Shown: positions 1 through 9,862 of the stretch, piece by piece | How positions within the stretch are numbered: position 1 is the stretch's first letter | Layout: the number at the start of each line of letters is the position of its first letter | NCBI GenBank assembly: GCA_028714255.1 | Contig: JAQTMR010000002.1 | Location: forward strand, 124,001 to 188,000 | DNA from: Phycisphaerae bacterium | Lineage (GTDB): Bacteria; Planctomycetota; Phycisphaerae; Sedimentisphaerales; Anaerobacaceae | Length of the DNA stretch: 64,000 bases | Direction: 5' to 3' | Program-made: the position numbers and the translations under genes | Notes under the pieces: generated by a model | The model's input: the letters and a program-made list of their open reading frames with translations, nothing else | Database searches by the model: none | Told to the model about the DNA's origin: nothing

Positions 1-45
1 GCCTTTGTATCTTTGGTACTCTATGCCTACAAAATTGGTCAGATA

Positions 46-561
46 ATGTCTGAAAGAATAATAACCATCTTCGGCACATCAAAGAGCAGCGACGAAGTTT
101 GTACACTGGCTTACGAAACGGGCAGGCTGTTGGCGCAGGCGGGTTTTGCTATCGCCAACGGCGGATACGGCGGGACGATGTTGGCTGCGGCCAAAGGAGC
201 AGCCGAGGCGGGCGGAGAAGCTGTCGGGGTTACATGCTCGGCTTTTAAGCGGGGCAGGGCCAACGAATATATAACACGCGAAATCGTTACCGGTTCGCTG
301 GACGAACGGCTCAATACGTTAATAGAAATTGGGCAGGGCTACGTTGTATTGCCCGGCGGGACGGGGACACTGCTGGAGCTGGCGAAGGTCTGGGAATTAA
401 AAAACAAGGGCTTTATAAAAGAGGACAAACCGATTATACTTGTGGGCGGATTCTGGAAGCCTTTGGTTGATTTGATAGCAAGTGATGACCCGAAGAGTAT
501 CCGATGCATCCGGCTGGCAGATGAGCCGGGGCAAATTATAGGATTGATTGATAACTACTGA
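46..561 (+). CDS. LOG-family (lysine-decarboxylase-like fold) nucleotide phosphoribohydrolase
   Basis: The protein (171 aa) carries the signature PGGTGTLLE near residues 103-111, the active-site motif of the LOG/TIGR00725 family. Members cleave nucleoside 5'-monophosphates to base and ribose phosphate, or act as Rossmann-fold nucleotide-binding proteins. An N-terminal IITIFGTS strand and an ANGGYGGTM glycine loop fit the fold. A TTG at 13 would add 11 residues, but ATG 46 gives the usual family start. It ends 2 bp before the next gene, so the two are probably co-transcribed. The family is clear; the cellular substrate cannot be read from the sequence. Confidence 0.85.
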   Translation: MSERIITIFGTSKSSDEVCTLAYETGRLLAQAGFAIANGGYGGTMLAAAKGAAEAGGEAVGVTCSAFKRGRANEYITREIVTGSLDERLNTLIEIGQGYVVLPGGTGTLLELAKVWELKNKGFIKEDKPIILVGGFWKPLVDLIASDDPKSIRCIRLADEPGQIIGLIDNY

Positions 562-563
562 TT

Positions 564-1349
564 ATGAGCAGGATAACCGCGATTTTGATTTTTGTATTTC
601 TAAGCTGCGATGCGCTTTGTGCAGAAGCAGTGCGAAAAATCCCTCCCCTGCACGACGGCTTCGGCCTGACAGGCGTTGACGGCAAGTTGAGCAGCGCCGA
701 CGGCAAATGGTTCTTCGAATTTGATTCAGATGTCGGTGACGGTTTCGGACTAATCAGCGCCGGCTCGATTGTTGAATTGCTGCCTTCGACGGCGCTGGAA
801 AAAATAACCGTTGATATCCAAAACCGTCCCGATACGGATTACCGGCTATGGGGTAATGTTACGAAATACAAAGATGAAAATTTCATATTCCCGATTTATT
901 TTTTGCCTGTCAGCGCAGCCGAGGACCAGAACAAACCGGGGAGTTCGGCGAAGGCCAAGATAGCTATTAATGAGCCGAACGATGCCTTGGCCATACCGGA
1001 AGAGATAGTAAAGAAACTTAAGAACAGGCGCGTCCTTCGCCAGGAGCAGTTGAAAGTTGGAGTCCAGTTAAAGCAGGACTATATTCTGACCGGCAGGACA
1101 GCACTTTTAGAAAGAAAAGCGGACGGCGAGGCGGAGGTTATCCTTGATGCTTTTGGCAGGAATGTCCCGGAAATATCGTTCAGGCTGCTGCCCTGTGAAG
1201 TGCTGGCGCGGGCGCAATATGAGCAGTCGATTGAGGCTGACCCTGTTCGGTTCAAGATAGCGGGGATTTTAACGCAATATAAGGGCGAGTATTATCTGCT
1301 GCTGCAGAAGGCAACACGCGCTTACAGCCACGAAAACTTCGGAAGGTAA
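564..1349 (+). CDS. exported protein of unknown function
   Basis: This 261-aa product has an N-terminal hydrophobic stretch ending in CDALCAEA, which reads as a cleavable signal peptide, so it should act in the periplasm or on the surface. The remainder is soluble and acidic with no motif I recognise; a segment around residues 145-200 looks like beta-rich repeats. It starts 2 bp after the LOG-family gene and is followed by hisD, but nothing links it to histidine synthesis. Reading frame and codon use match the neighbours, so I consider it real. Confidence 0.7.
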   Translation: MSRITAILIFVFLSCDALCAEAVRKIPPLHDGFGLTGVDGKLSSADGKWFFEFDSDVGDGFGLISAGSIVELLPSTALEKITVDIQNRPDTDYRLWGNVTKYKDENFIFPIYFLPVSAAEDQNKPGSSAKAKIAINEPNDALAIPEEIVKKLKNRRVLRQEQLKVGVQLKQDYILTGRTALLERKADGEAEVILDAFGRNVPEISFRLLPCEVLARAQYEQSIEADPVRFKIAGILTQYKGEYYLLLQKATRAYSHENFGR

Positions 1350-1350
1350 T

Positions 1351-1374
1351 TAGCCACGGAGAGCACAGAGAATA
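1351..1374. repeat. short dispersed repeat (CCACGGAGAGCACAGAG type) at hisD start
   Basis: The string ttagccacggagagcacaga immediately precedes the hisD ATG. It resembles the CACAGAG/ACGCAAAG class of dispersed repeats also seen at 27969-28080. Its GGAG may supply the hisD ribosome-binding site, though the spacing is long. Membership in a genome-wide family is an inference. Confidence 0.35.
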
Positions 1375-2700
1375 ATGGCAAATGAACTTGATAAAATCCT
1401 GATTAAATACGACCAGCCAGATTTTAAGAAACGACTCATAGAAATTCGTAAAGTCGTTACCCTTGCTGCCCATTTCGGATTAAGTAGCGAAAAAGACAAG
1501 CAATTAGATGCTATTTTTAAAGAAGTGGCCCAACGTGACGATGAAGCGATAGCCGAATATACAGAAAAATTTGACGGTGTAAAATTAACTCCAGAGCAGT
1601 TCAGGATTTCGGATGCGGAGCTAAATAACGCTCACAAAGCAATCGACAAAAAACTTTTGAGGTCGATTCGTCAGGCGATAAAAAATGTAAGAGAGTATCA
1701 GTCGAAGATATTCATCGGCAAAGACAAGAACTTCAAATCTACCGGCATAAAATATACGCCTATAAAACGAGTTGGGATATGTGTGCCGGGGGCATCTGCG
1801 CCGCTGCCATCAACCGTAATAATGTGCGCCGTGCCTGCGCAGATTGCGGGAGTGAAAGAAATCGTTGTTATCTCGCCGCCGAGGTACAAGGGAAGCATTC
1901 ACCCGGTGATACTGGCGACGTGTAAAGAACTGAAGATTAAAGAGGTTTACAGGATAGGAGGCGCGCAGGCCGTGATGGCACTGGCTAAGGGAACGAGGAC
2001 AATACAAAACGTGGATAAAATCGTCGGGCCGGGCAATCAATGGGTTCAGATGGCGAAGAAAAAGGTTTTGGGTCTTGTCGGGATTGATTCGATAGCAGGG
2101 CCGAGCGAGGTATTGATAATTGCAAACAAACAGGCAAATCCCGCCTGGGTCGCTGCCGATATGCTAAGTCAGGCCGAGCATAGTCCGGGTTCGGCGGTTT
2201 TGTTTACGGATTCAGAAAAATTTGCAACGGGTGTTTTGACCGAAATTAAAAAGCAAATCGTACAATTGGACCGGTCAAAGGAAACCATTGATTGTTTGTT
2301 GGAATGCGGCGCTATAGTTGTTTTTACAAATATGACGGACGTGATAAATTACGCGAATGTTTTCGCGGCGGAGCATTTGCAGATTCAATGCGGGGAGCAA
2401 AGCAGGAAAATTGCCGACAAGATTACAAATGCTGGGGCAATTTTTATAGGTGGTTACAGTCCGGTCGCAGTGGGTGATTACTGGGCCGGGCCGAGCCATA
2501 CACTGCCAACCGGAACAACTGCAAGATTTTCAAGCGCTTTAAGCGTAAACGATTTTGTCAAGTCAACGAGTATTATCGAATACAGCAAAAGCAAGCTGGC
2601 GGAGAGTGCTGATGATATTATCCGATTGGCTGAAGCAGAGGGGCTGGACGCGCACGCGAGAAGTGTCCGGCTACGATTTGGCCTACGCCGAGACAAGTAA
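1375..2700 (+). CDS. hisD: histidinol dehydrogenase
   Basis: HisD oxidises L-histidinol to L-histidine in two NAD-dependent steps, the end of histidine biosynthesis, in the cytosol. The 441-aa length is normal. Visible family features are the NAD-binding region with KRVGICVPG and VVISPP, KIVGPGNQWV, the zinc-binding SQAEHSPGS, the catalytic AAEHLQ and the GPSHTLPTG motif. No other his genes are nearby, so the operon is dispersed. The last dozen residues (RLRFGLRRDK) are encoded by a short repeat also found at the end of acsD; see the repeat entry. Confidence 0.97.
   Translation: MANELDKILIKYDQPDFKKRLIEIRKVVTLAAHFGLSSEKDKQLDAIFKEVAQRDDEAIAEYTEKFDGVKLTPEQFRISDAELNNAHKAIDKKLLRSIRQAIKNVREYQSKIFIGKDKNFKSTGIKYTPIKRVGICVPGASAPLPSTVIMCAVPAQIAGVKEIVVISPPRYKGSIHPVILATCKELKIKEVYRIGGAQAVMALAKGTRTIQNVDKIVGPGNQWVQMAKKKVLGLVGIDSIAGPSEVLIIANKQANPAWVAADMLSQAEHSPGSAVLFTDSEKFATGVLTEIKKQIVQLDRSKETIDCLLECGAIVVFTNMTDVINYANVFAAEHLQIQCGEQSRKIADKITNAGAIFIGGYSPVAVGDYWAGPSHTLPTGTTARFSSALSVNDFVKSTSIIEYSKSKLAESADDIIRLAEAEGLDAHARSVRLRFGLRRDK
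2666..2697. repeat. TCCGGCTACG...GCCTACGCCGAGACA repeat encoding HisD C-terminus
   Basis: About 32 bp at the 3' end of hisD matches a stretch at the 3' end of acsD (24230-24262). Both copies begin tccggctacg and share gcctacgccgagaca, separated by a few variable bases. In hisD it is read as the C-terminal tail just before the stop codon. Similarity was found by eye. Confidence 0.55.
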
Positions 2701-2730
2701 AAATCCTCCAAGAGAAATAAACCGTCGCGT

Positions 2731-5451
2731 TTAGTTGCCTGCCAATTTTTCTTTTATTATTTCAGCGGCTTTTGCGAGTGCGTTATCTATTCCTTCAGGT
2801 TTTTTTCCGCCGGCCTGTGCCATTTGAGGCCTGCCGCCTCCACCGCCATCAATTAAAGGCGCGATTTCCTTTACTATGTCACCGGCTTTTAAGCCTTTCT
2901 TAATCAGGTCGTCGGTGACGCCTGCGAGCAGGGTCGCGTTTTCATTTTCGGCAAAGCCAAGGACTACAACGGCGGATTTTGCCTTCTTTTTGAGCATATC
3001 GGCGGCCTCTCGTGCCTGCTCGACGGAAGAAGCAGATAGCCTGCCGATAATTACCGAGGCCTGCCCGATTTTTTCGCACCCATCGAGAAGTTGTTTTGCC
3101 TCGGCCATGATATCGACGCCGGTCTGTTTCGAGGCGGACTTGAGCTGTTTGGTGAGTTTTTTGTTTTCGTCCACCAGCTTGTTGACTTTGTTGACGAGGT
3201 CGTCGGTAGATACTTTAAGCGTTTCGCACAAACTCTCGACGATTTCACTTCGCTTTTCCAAAAATTCGTTTAGTTTTTCGCCAGTCAATGCCGTTATCCT
3301 CCTAACTCCAGCTGATATGCTTTCTTCTTTGATTATTTTAAAGCCGCCGATATCTCCGAGGCGGTCAACGTGAGTGCCGCCGCAGAATTCCTTGCTGAAT
3401 GCATCGGCGAGTTGGTTTTCGTCTTCTACGCCAATGGCTATTACGCGGACTTCGTTGCCGTATTTCTCACCGAAGAGCGCCATTGCGCCGAGCTTTTGCG
3501 CCTGCTCTTTCAGCAGGACAGCTTTGGTCACGGGCGAATCGGCGGCGATTTTTTCACGGACGAGAGTCTCGACCTTTTTTGTTTGTTCGGCGGTCAGGGC
3601 CTTTGGACAGGTGAAGTCGAATCGCAGATATTCGGAACAGACGAGACTGCCCTGCTGGGCGACCGAGCTGCCGAGCGTCTGCTGCAGCGCCCACTGAAGA
3701 AGGTGCGTAGCGGTGTGGTTTTTCTTTATGGAATTTCTGTCTTTACCGACGACAGCTTTTACCTTTTCATCGGTACTGAATGAGCCTTCGGCCATCTGGC
3801 CCTGGTGGATAATACAGTTTGCTATCTTGATTGTGTTCTCGACGATGAACTTTCCAGTTTTCGATTCGATGACGCCGCAATCGCCGACCTGTCCGCCGGA
3901 CTCGGCGTAGAAGCATGTTTTGTCGAGAATGATTCCTGTTTTAATATCTTTTTCGATGCGGTCCGGGGTTTTGAAGCCTTCGGGGTCAATTGTACCTACT
4001 ATTGCAGCATCGCACTTATCGAGGTGGTATTTACCTAAATCGTCCGTTGTCGGCAATTCGGAAGCAGTCACGTTTACCATCTGCATAGTATTTTTTTGTG
4101 CTGCTCTTGCGCGGCTGCGCTGTTTTTCCATTAACTCGTCGAAGCCGGCCGTATCGACTTTGAGATTTTTTTCTTTTGCCATAAGGCCTGTTAAATCGAG
4201 CGGGAAGCCATAGGTGTCATACAGTTCGAATGCGTTTTCGCCGGTGATGGTTTTATCCTTCGAGGTTTGTGCCTTTTCGGCGGCGGTATTGAATATCTCT
4301 ATGCCGCGGTCGAGTGTTCGGCCGAAGCTGGATTCTTCGGATTCGATAACGCTGCGGACGAAGTCCTGTCTGGCACGAAGCTCCTGGTAGAAGTCGCCCA
4401 TTAAATCAACAACGGTCGGGGCTAAATTAAAAATAAACGGGTCGTGTAAATTCAAAACGCGTCCGAAGCGGGAGGCCCTTCGTAAAATCCTGCGAAGGAC
4501 GTAGCCTCTGCCTTCGTTGCTTGGCATACAGCCATCGGTGATTGCGAAGACGAGGCAGCGAAGATGGTCGGCGATTACGCGCAGCGCGATGTCTGTTCGT
4601 TTATCGAGGCTGCCTGTATATTTTTGTCCGCAGAGAGCGCTTATTTTTTCGATTAGGGGAGCGAAGAGGTCGGTATCGTAATTGGAGCGTTTGTTTTGCA
4701 GAACAGCGGCGACTCTTTCGAGTCCCATTCCGGTATCAACATGTTTTGCCGGCAGAGGCAGTACGCGGCCATCTTCGAGACGATTGTACTGGATGAAAAC
4801 GAGGTTCCACAATTCGATGAATCGGCTGCAGCCGGCATTGACGGCGCATTTATGTCCGGGAACATTTTTTTTGTCGCACCTGTCGGGGCCGAGGTCGATA
4901 TGAATCTCGCTGCAAGGTCCGCACGGGCCGGTCTCGCCCATTTCCCAGAAGTTGTCTTTTCTGCCGAACGCGAGGACGCGCTCTTTCGGCAGGGTCGTGA
5001 CCTTTAGCCAGAGTTCGGCGGCTTCGTTGTCGATGTCGAGGCCATCGGATTTGTCACCCGCGAAGACGGTTGCGTAGAGTTTTTCAGAGGGTATCGCCCA
5101 TTTTTTTGTTATCAGTTCCCACGCCCATTCGATAGCTTCGGCTTTGAAGTAATCGCCGAACGACCAGTTGCCAAGCATCTCAAAGAACGTGTGGTGATAA
5201 GTATCTGTCCCGACGTCTTCGAGGTCGTTGTGTTTGCCGCCTGCGCGGACGCATTTCTGGCTGTTGGCTGCGCGGGGGAATTCGGGGCTGGACAAGCCGA
5301 GGAAGATGTCCTTAAACTGGTTCATCCCGGCGTTGGCGAAAAGCAGCGTGTCATCGCCAATCGGCACTATGGGCGAGCTGGGGACGAACTCATGTCCCTT
5401 GCTTTTGAAAAAATCTATGAAGTCGCGCCTTATCTGTTTAGCACTTGCCAC
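2731..5451 (-). CDS. alaS: alanyl-tRNA synthetase
   Basis: AlaRS charges tRNA-Ala. At 906 aa the protein is full length. The class II catalytic domain is N-terminal (GHEFVPSSP, RAGGKHNDLEDVG, GRGYVLRRILRRASR). The editing domain carries HTATH and FCGGTH zinc-binding motifs, and the C-terminal oligomerisation (DHHA1-like) domain ends with GGGGGRPQMAQAGG. Translation begins at a GTG 2 bp after the recA stop. The only ribosome-binding site, AAGGA, lies inside the recA 3' end, so the two are probably translationally coupled. A recA-alaS order is common in bacteria. Confidence 0.98.
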   Translation of the reverse strand: MASAKQIRRDFIDFFKSKGHEFVPSSPIVPIGDDTLLFANAGMNQFKDIFLGLSSPEFPRAANSQKCVRAGGKHNDLEDVGTDTYHHTFFEMLGNWSFGDYFKAEAIEWAWELITKKWAIPSEKLYATVFAGDKSDGLDIDNEAAELWLKVTTLPKERVLAFGRKDNFWEMGETGPCGPCSEIHIDLGPDRCDKKNVPGHKCAVNAGCSRFIELWNLVFIQYNRLEDGRVLPLPAKHVDTGMGLERVAAVLQNKRSNYDTDLFAPLIEKISALCGQKYTGSLDKRTDIALRVIADHLRCLVFAITDGCMPSNEGRGYVLRRILRRASRFGRVLNLHDPFIFNLAPTVVDLMGDFYQELRARQDFVRSVIESEESSFGRTLDRGIEIFNTAAEKAQTSKDKTITGENAFELYDTYGFPLDLTGLMAKEKNLKVDTAGFDELMEKQRSRARAAQKNTMQMVNVTASELPTTDDLGKYHLDKCDAAIVGTIDPEGFKTPDRIEKDIKTGIILDKTCFYAESGGQVGDCGVIESKTGKFIVENTIKIANCIIHQGQMAEGSFSTDEKVKAVVGKDRNSIKKNHTATHLLQWALQQTLGSSVAQQGSLVCSEYLRFDFTCPKALTAEQTKKVETLVREKIAADSPVTKAVLLKEQAQKLGAMALFGEKYGNEVRVIAIGVEDENQLADAFSKEFCGGTHVDRLGDIGGFKIIKEESISAGVRRITALTGEKLNEFLEKRSEIVESLCETLKVSTDDLVNKVNKLVDENKKLTKQLKSASKQTGVDIMAEAKQLLDGCEKIGQASVIIGRLSASSVEQAREAADMLKKKAKSAVVVLGFAENENATLLAGVTDDLIKKGLKAGDIVKEIAPLIDGGGGGRPQMAQAGGKKPEGIDNALAKAAEIIKEKLAGN

Positions 5452-5453
5452 TA

Positions 5454-6530
5454 TTATTTTTCCTTTTCTGTGGCGGGCGGGCTTTCCACCAGGCCTTTTG
5501 CGACAAAGATTTTATCTTTTATCTCTTCGCGCAAATCCTTGTTTTCAATAAGATATTTCTTCGCGTTTTCCCTGCCCTGTCCGAGGCGGATACTGCCGTA
5601 GTTAAGCCAGGCACCGCCTTTTTCGACCACCTTGCATTCGACGCCCAAATCGAGCAGGTCGCCCTCGTAGCTGATTCCGCTGTCGAACATAATATCGAAT
5701 TCGGCGTCACGGAAAGGCGGGGCGATTTTGTTCTTTACCACTCTCGCCCTGACCCTGCTGCCGATGGAGTTGGCGCCCTCTTTCAGGGTTGCCAGGCGTC
5801 TTAAATCGACGCGGACGGAGGTGTAAAATTTCAAGGCCCTTCCGCCGGGGGTCGTTTCGGGGTTTCCGAACATCACGCCGATTTTCATACGGATTTGATT
5901 TATAAAAATCAGAGCAGTTTTGCTTTTGTTGATAACAGCGGTAAGCTTTCTCATCGCCTGGCTCATTAGTCTTGCCTGCAGCGCCATGTGGTGATCACCC
6001 ATTTCGCCCTGGAGTTCGGCGGCGGGCGTAAGGGCGGCGACCGAGTCAACAACTATGACATCGACAGAATTCGATTTGATAAGCATCTCGGTGATATCGA
6101 GCGCCTGTTCGCCGGTGTCGGGCTGGCTGACGAGCATACTGCTGACATCGACGCCTAATCTTTTGGCCCAGGTAGTATCGAGAGCGTGCTCTGCATCGAT
6201 GAACGCGGCGATTCCGCCTGCCCGCTGGGCGTTGGCGATGACGTGAAGCGCGAGGGTGGTTTTGCCGGACGATTCCGGGCCGAACAGTTCGGTGACCCTG
6301 CCGCGGGGAAGACCTTTGCCGCCGAGGGCGAGGTCCAGCGATATGGAGCCGGTGGGGATGCCTTCAATCCTGGCGTACTTGTGCTCATCCATCTGCATTA
6401 TGGAACCCTGGCCGTATTGCTTCTCGATTTCCGCAATAACGCGCTCGATAGCAGCTTCTTTACCGGTTGCCTGCGGCCTTAAGGGTTCCACTTTGCCTTT
6501 GCGTTTGGTTTCTGTAGTTGTTTTCGCCAT
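5454..6530 (-). CDS. recA: recombinase RecA
   Basis: RecA is the DNA strand-exchange ATPase that drives homologous recombination and the SOS response. The 358-aa product has Walker [10 protein letters not shown] at residues 84-92, Walker [11 protein letters not shown], the FINQIR segment and the [12 protein letters not shown] signature. It sits 31 bp downstream of thpR and abuts alaS. I saw no clear LexA operator in the short upstream gap, so it is probably transcribed from further up the gltX-pfkB-thpR-recA-alaS run. Confidence 0.99.
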   Translation of the reverse strand: MAKTTTETKRKGKVEPLRPQATGKEAAIERVIAEIEKQYGQGSIMQMDEHKYARIEGIPTGSISLDLALGGKGLPRGRVTELFGPESSGKTTLALHVIANAQRAGGIAAFIDAEHALDTTWAKRLGVDVSSMLVSQPDTGEQALDITEMLIKSNSVDVIVVDSVAALTPAAELQGEMGDHHMALQARLMSQAMRKLTAVINKSKTALIFINQIRMKIGVMFGNPETTPGGRALKFYTSVRVDLRRLATLKEGANSIGSRVRARVVKNKIAPPFRDAEFDIMFDSGISYEGDLLDLGVECKVVEKGGAWLNYGSIRLGQGRENAKKYLIENKDLREEIKDKIFVAKGLVESPPATEKEK

Positions 6531-6561
6531 TTTTGCTTTCCTCCAAAATTACGTGGTTTAT

Positions 6562-7131
6562 TTATTGCAGTTTATAATTTCCTAACCTTGTATAGACAGG
6601 GCCATTCGGTTTCAACTCGCTCTGATAAACGCAGACCGAATCAGCCGAGGTTGTTCCGAGTTTAAAATCTTTATAATCTTCGCTCGCCTTTGCCAGTTTC
6701 ATGCCAGCTATCGGGTGCCTTATCCTGCAAATAGTCAGGTGGCCTGCGAAACCTCTGGCTTCTTGCGGCCAACCGGCCAGAGCCAGCGAGCTTTCAATAT
6801 CCTGCTGTAATTTTAACAGATTTTCACTTCCTTCGCCCGTGCCAACCCATAAAACTTTAGGGCTTCCGCCGCCAAAATGGCCAACATTTTCTATATCCAG
6901 CTCGAAACTCTTATGTCTGCCGGCGGCGGCCTTGACTATATTACAAACATCAACGGCTTTTTCATCTTTAATTTCACCGAGAAATTTCAAGGTCAGGTGC
7001 ATGTTGTCCGGGTTCACCCAGTTGATATCGCTCTTTTTTTTCACCTTGATACTGCTTTGCAGCTGCCGCTGCAAATCACCCAGGAGGTCTCTTATTTTTT
7101 TATCGATATCTATCGCTATAAAACACCGCAT
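6562..7131 (-). CDS. thpR: RNA 2',3'-cyclic phosphodiesterase (2H family)
   Basis: This 189-aa protein belongs to the 2H phosphoesterase superfamily. The two catalytic HxTx motifs are HLTL (45-48) and HLTI (131-134), flanked by KFLGE and CRIRHP as in bacterial ThpR/LigT. The family opens RNA 2',3'-cyclic phosphates and was first known as 2'-5' RNA ligase. It lies 14 bp downstream of the PfkB gene and 31 bp upstream of recA in the same orientation. A role in tRNA or RNA end processing follows from the family and is not shown by the locus. Confidence 0.9.
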   Translation of the reverse strand: MRCFIAIDIDKKIRDLLGDLQRQLQSSIKVKKKSDINWVNPDNMHLTLKFLGEIKDEKAVDVCNIVKAAAGRHKSFELDIENVGHFGGGSPKVLWVGTGEGSENLLKLQQDIESSLALAGWPQEARGFAGHLTICRIRHPIAGMKLAKASEDYKDFKLGTTSADSVCVYQSELKPNGPVYTRLGNYKLQ

Positions 7132-7145
7132 TATGTCACCAGTTT

Positions 7146-8048
7146 CTAAAATCGTGTCAGCTTTCGCAGGGCTGTGAATCTGGCGTCGATATCAGCTTTA
7201 TTTATCGAGGTCAGGCCTGCCAGCGAGAAATCAGCGATTGTAAAAGAGGCGGCCACCGTGCCGAAGGCGACGGCCTGTTTTAATGATTCGAAATCTGTTT
7301 TGCCGGTCTGCGCGAGGTGCCCCATAAACGCGCCGGCGAAGCTGTCACCTGCGCCTGTCGGGTCTTTGACATCATCAGCAGGGAAGGCAGGCAGAACGAA
7401 AGTTTCATTTGCGCAGCAGAGGAGCGAGCCGGACTCGCCTTTTTTAATGACTATTACCTGCGTGCCTATGGTCAGTATCTTTTCCGCCGCCTTTATAAGA
7501 TTATGTTCGCCTGACAACAGCCTTGCCTCGTCTTCGTTGATTATCAGGCAATCGATTTTTCTTATCAACTCTTTCAATTCTTCCGGGTGTCCCTCAATCC
7601 AGAAATCCATAGTATCGGCGGCGACGAAAAGAGGTTCCTCGATTTGACTGAGCAGTTTTAGCTGCAACCCCGGCGCGGTGTTAGCGAGAAAGACGAATTT
7701 GCTGTCGCTGAATTCTTTCGGCACAACCGGGGGCTGTTCCGCGAGGACGTTTAATTCGATATAGTCAGTTGTTCTGTTGTCCATATTCTCGCTGTATGTA
7801 CCGACCCAGCGGAAAGTCTTGCTGTTTTTTCTGATTTCCAGGCCGGTAAGGTCAACGTTTCTGCCGGCGAAGACATTTGCTAAATCGAATGGACAGTCCC
7901 CTCCGACGACTCCAACGAACCTGACTGGGCTAAAGAAGCTCGCTGCCATACTGAAATATATAGCTGAACCGCCAAGGCAATTTTCGCTGACGCCGTGAGG
8001 GGTCTTAATGGTATCTATTCCTATCGAACCGGTTACTAATAGTGACAC
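7146..8048 (-). CDS. PfkB-family carbohydrate/nucleoside kinase
   Basis: The 300-aa product is a ribokinase/PfkB-fold sugar kinase. It shows the N-terminal GGSAIYFS substrate-lid region, INEDEA, and the C-terminal signature DPTGAGDSFAGAF (about residues 229-241) with the catalytic Asp. The substrate cannot be told from sequence; the N-terminus (TGSIGIDTIKTPHG) resembles the group often labelled sugar or adenosine kinase. It starts with GTG directly after the gltX stop (TAA-GTG with no gap), implying translational coupling with glutamyl-tRNA synthetase. Confidence 0.85.
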   Translation of the reverse strand: MSLLVTGSIGIDTIKTPHGVSENCLGGSAIYFSMAASFFSPVRFVGVVGGDCPFDLANVFAGRNVDLTGLEIRKNSKTFRWVGTYSENMDNRTTDYIELNVLAEQPPVVPKEFSDSKFVFLANTAPGLQLKLLSQIEEPLFVAADTMDFWIEGHPEELKELIRKIDCLIINEDEARLLSGEHNLIKAAEKILTIGTQVIVIKKGESGSLLCCANETFVLPAFPADDVKDPTGAGDSFAGAFMGHLAQTGKTDFESLKQAVAFGTVAASFTIADFSLAGLTSINKADIDARFTALRKLTRF

Positions 8049-9671
8049 TTACCAGTCTCCTTTCAATGTATAGTCTATTCTCTCGAGGGTTTTTTCTTTA
8101 CCCAATATACAGGCGGCATCGAAAATCGGCAGGCTGACCGTGCCTCCGCACAGCGCCACGCGTAACGGCTGGGCGACCTTGCCGAGGCCGAGGCTTTTTT
8201 CCTCGGCTAAATTACGAAGTGCCGACTCAATGTTCTCTGCGGTGAATTTTTCCATATCGGCGAATTTATCGCGTATGATTTTCAGGATTGCCAAACCGTC
8301 GTGTTTAAGCAATACGCTCTTAACCGCTTTCTCGTCGTATTTTATCTGGCTGTTATCTATGAAAAGGAACCTGCTTTTATGGTCGATATCGGCCAGTGTT
8401 CTTGCGCCTGCGCATAATTCTATTATTTTTGTTAGCGTTGAATCGTCCGCTTTTGCAAGCGGGGACTTAATGACCTCGATGTAATCTTTGAAATAGGCGA
8501 GGATTTTTTCGCGGGGTTCTGTTCTAAGGTGTTCCGTATTAAAAGCAATGAGCTTATTGCGGTCGAACAGGCTGTTGGTTTTTGTCAGACGCGAAATATC
8601 GAAACAGTCAATCAGCTCCTTGAGGGACATAATTTCGCGGTCGCCGCCCGGATTCCAGCCCAAAAGCGCGAGGAAATTTACCATTGTTTCAGGCAGGTAG
8701 CCGCTCTTGAAAAAATCGACGACGTTAATCTCCGGCAGCTGGATGTCGAGGAATTCTGCCATCGCATCGACGCTGGGCATATCGGGTGCGGTTTTGCCAG
8801 CGATGAAGCTGTTAACTTCCTCAAGAGTAATTCCGCCGATTTCGGCAAGTTTTTCCAGATTAATATCGGGTTTACTCTTAATGACTTTACGCAGGGCCTT
8901 TGGGCGTTCGCGTTTGGAGAGTTTTCCGCCCGTGTCACTGACGGTGACGGACATGTGCGCGTATTTCGGAAGCTCGCCGAAGCCGAGTGCCTTCCATAAT
9001 TCCTGTTGGCCGGGCGTATTCATAAGATGTTCCTGGCCCCGGATGATGTGCGTAACCTTCATCAGATAATCATCAACTACGCAGGCGAAGTTATACGTTG
9101 GGTACCCATCGCTTTTTTGGATGATAAAGTCAGACATTTCGCCGGCGGCGAAAGTGACTTCGCCTCGCACGAGGTCATTGACGACGAGGGGCTTATCCTG
9201 CGGGACGGCGAATCGCACGGTTACGGACCTGCCGGCGGCGCGGGCGGCCTTGACGTCTTTTTCATCGGGGAATTTTTCGGGACGGCAGTATGCGAAACCC
9301 TTTTTTTGTGCCTCGGCTTCTTTGCGAAGGGCATCAAGCTCTTCGGTGGTATCGAAGCAGTAATAGGCATTTTTCTCTTCGAGTAGTTTCCTTATGTATT
9401 TGTCGTAGAGGTCCATTCGCTGCGATTGCAGGTAAGGGGCGTTCGGGCCGCCGATTTCAGGGCCTTCGTCCCATTCGATTCCGAGCCAGCGAAGGTCGTC
9501 TATCACCTGCTGGGTGGCTGTGGGTGTGTTGCGTTTGAGGTCGGTGTCTTCGATGCGAAGTATGAATTTGCCGTTCATTCGCCGGGCGAAAAGCCAGTTG
9601 AAAAGAGCCGTGCGGGCACCGCCTACGTGGAGATAGCCGGTCGGCGAGGGGGCAAATCGGGTTACTACCAT
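8049..9671 (-). CDS. gltX: glutamyl-tRNA synthetase
   Basis: GluRS attaches glutamate to tRNA-Glu. The class I signature appears as SPTGYLHVGGARTALFNWLF, and the second ATP-binding motif is KLSKR in place of KMSKR. Length from ATG 9671 is 540 aa; an upstream in-frame codon at 9683 would add four residues but lacks the family start MVVTRFAPSPTG. It heads a run of five minus-strand genes. A separate GlnRS gene is divergent, so glutamine charging does not need to pass through Glu-tRNA(Gln). Confidence 0.97.
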   Translation of the reverse strand: MVVTRFAPSPTGYLHVGGARTALFNWLFARRMNGKFILRIEDTDLKRNTPTATQQVIDDLRWLGIEWDEGPEIGGPNAPYLQSQRMDLYDKYIRKLLEEKNAYYCFDTTEELDALRKEAEAQKKGFAYCRPEKFPDEKDVKAARAAGRSVTVRFAVPQDKPLVVNDLVRGEVTFAAGEMSDFIIQKSDGYPTYNFACVVDDYLMKVTHIIRGQEHLMNTPGQQELWKALGFGELPKYAHMSVTVSDTGGKLSKRERPKALRKVIKSKPDINLEKLAEIGGITLEEVNSFIAGKTAPDMPSVDAMAEFLDIQLPEINVVDFFKSGYLPETMVNFLALLGWNPGGDREIMSLKELIDCFDISRLTKTNSLFDRNKLIAFNTEHLRTEPREKILAYFKDYIEVIKSPLAKADDSTLTKIIELCAGARTLADIDHKSRFLFIDNSQIKYDEKAVKSVLLKHDGLAILKIIRDKFADMEKFTAENIESALRNLAEEKSLGLGKVAQPLRVALCGGTVSLPIFDAACILGKEKTLERIDYTLKGDW

Positions 9672-9797
9672 TATAAACCTCAAAAACTGTTGAAAAACAC
9701 CTGAAAACGACGAAAGACTAAGCTATACCGGCCCTATTGTCAAGAATATACGCAGTATGGCTTGCGCCAGATACACATCGGGACAAGGCATTTTCCA

Positions 9798-9826
9798 CTG
9801 TTAATTTCGCTCTGGATAGCTATAAT
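9798..9826 (+). promoter_or_regulatory. probable sigma-70 promoter for glnS
   Basis: A perfect TATAAT lies at 9821-9826 in the 190-bp gap between gltX and glnS, 37 bp before the glnS ATG. The best -35 (CTGTTA, 9798-9803) is 17 bp upstream but matches the consensus poorly. Call rests on the -10 and the position. Confidence 0.45.
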
Positions 9827-9862
9827 CGGCTAAATTAAAAAAACGTTAAAGGTATTACCAAT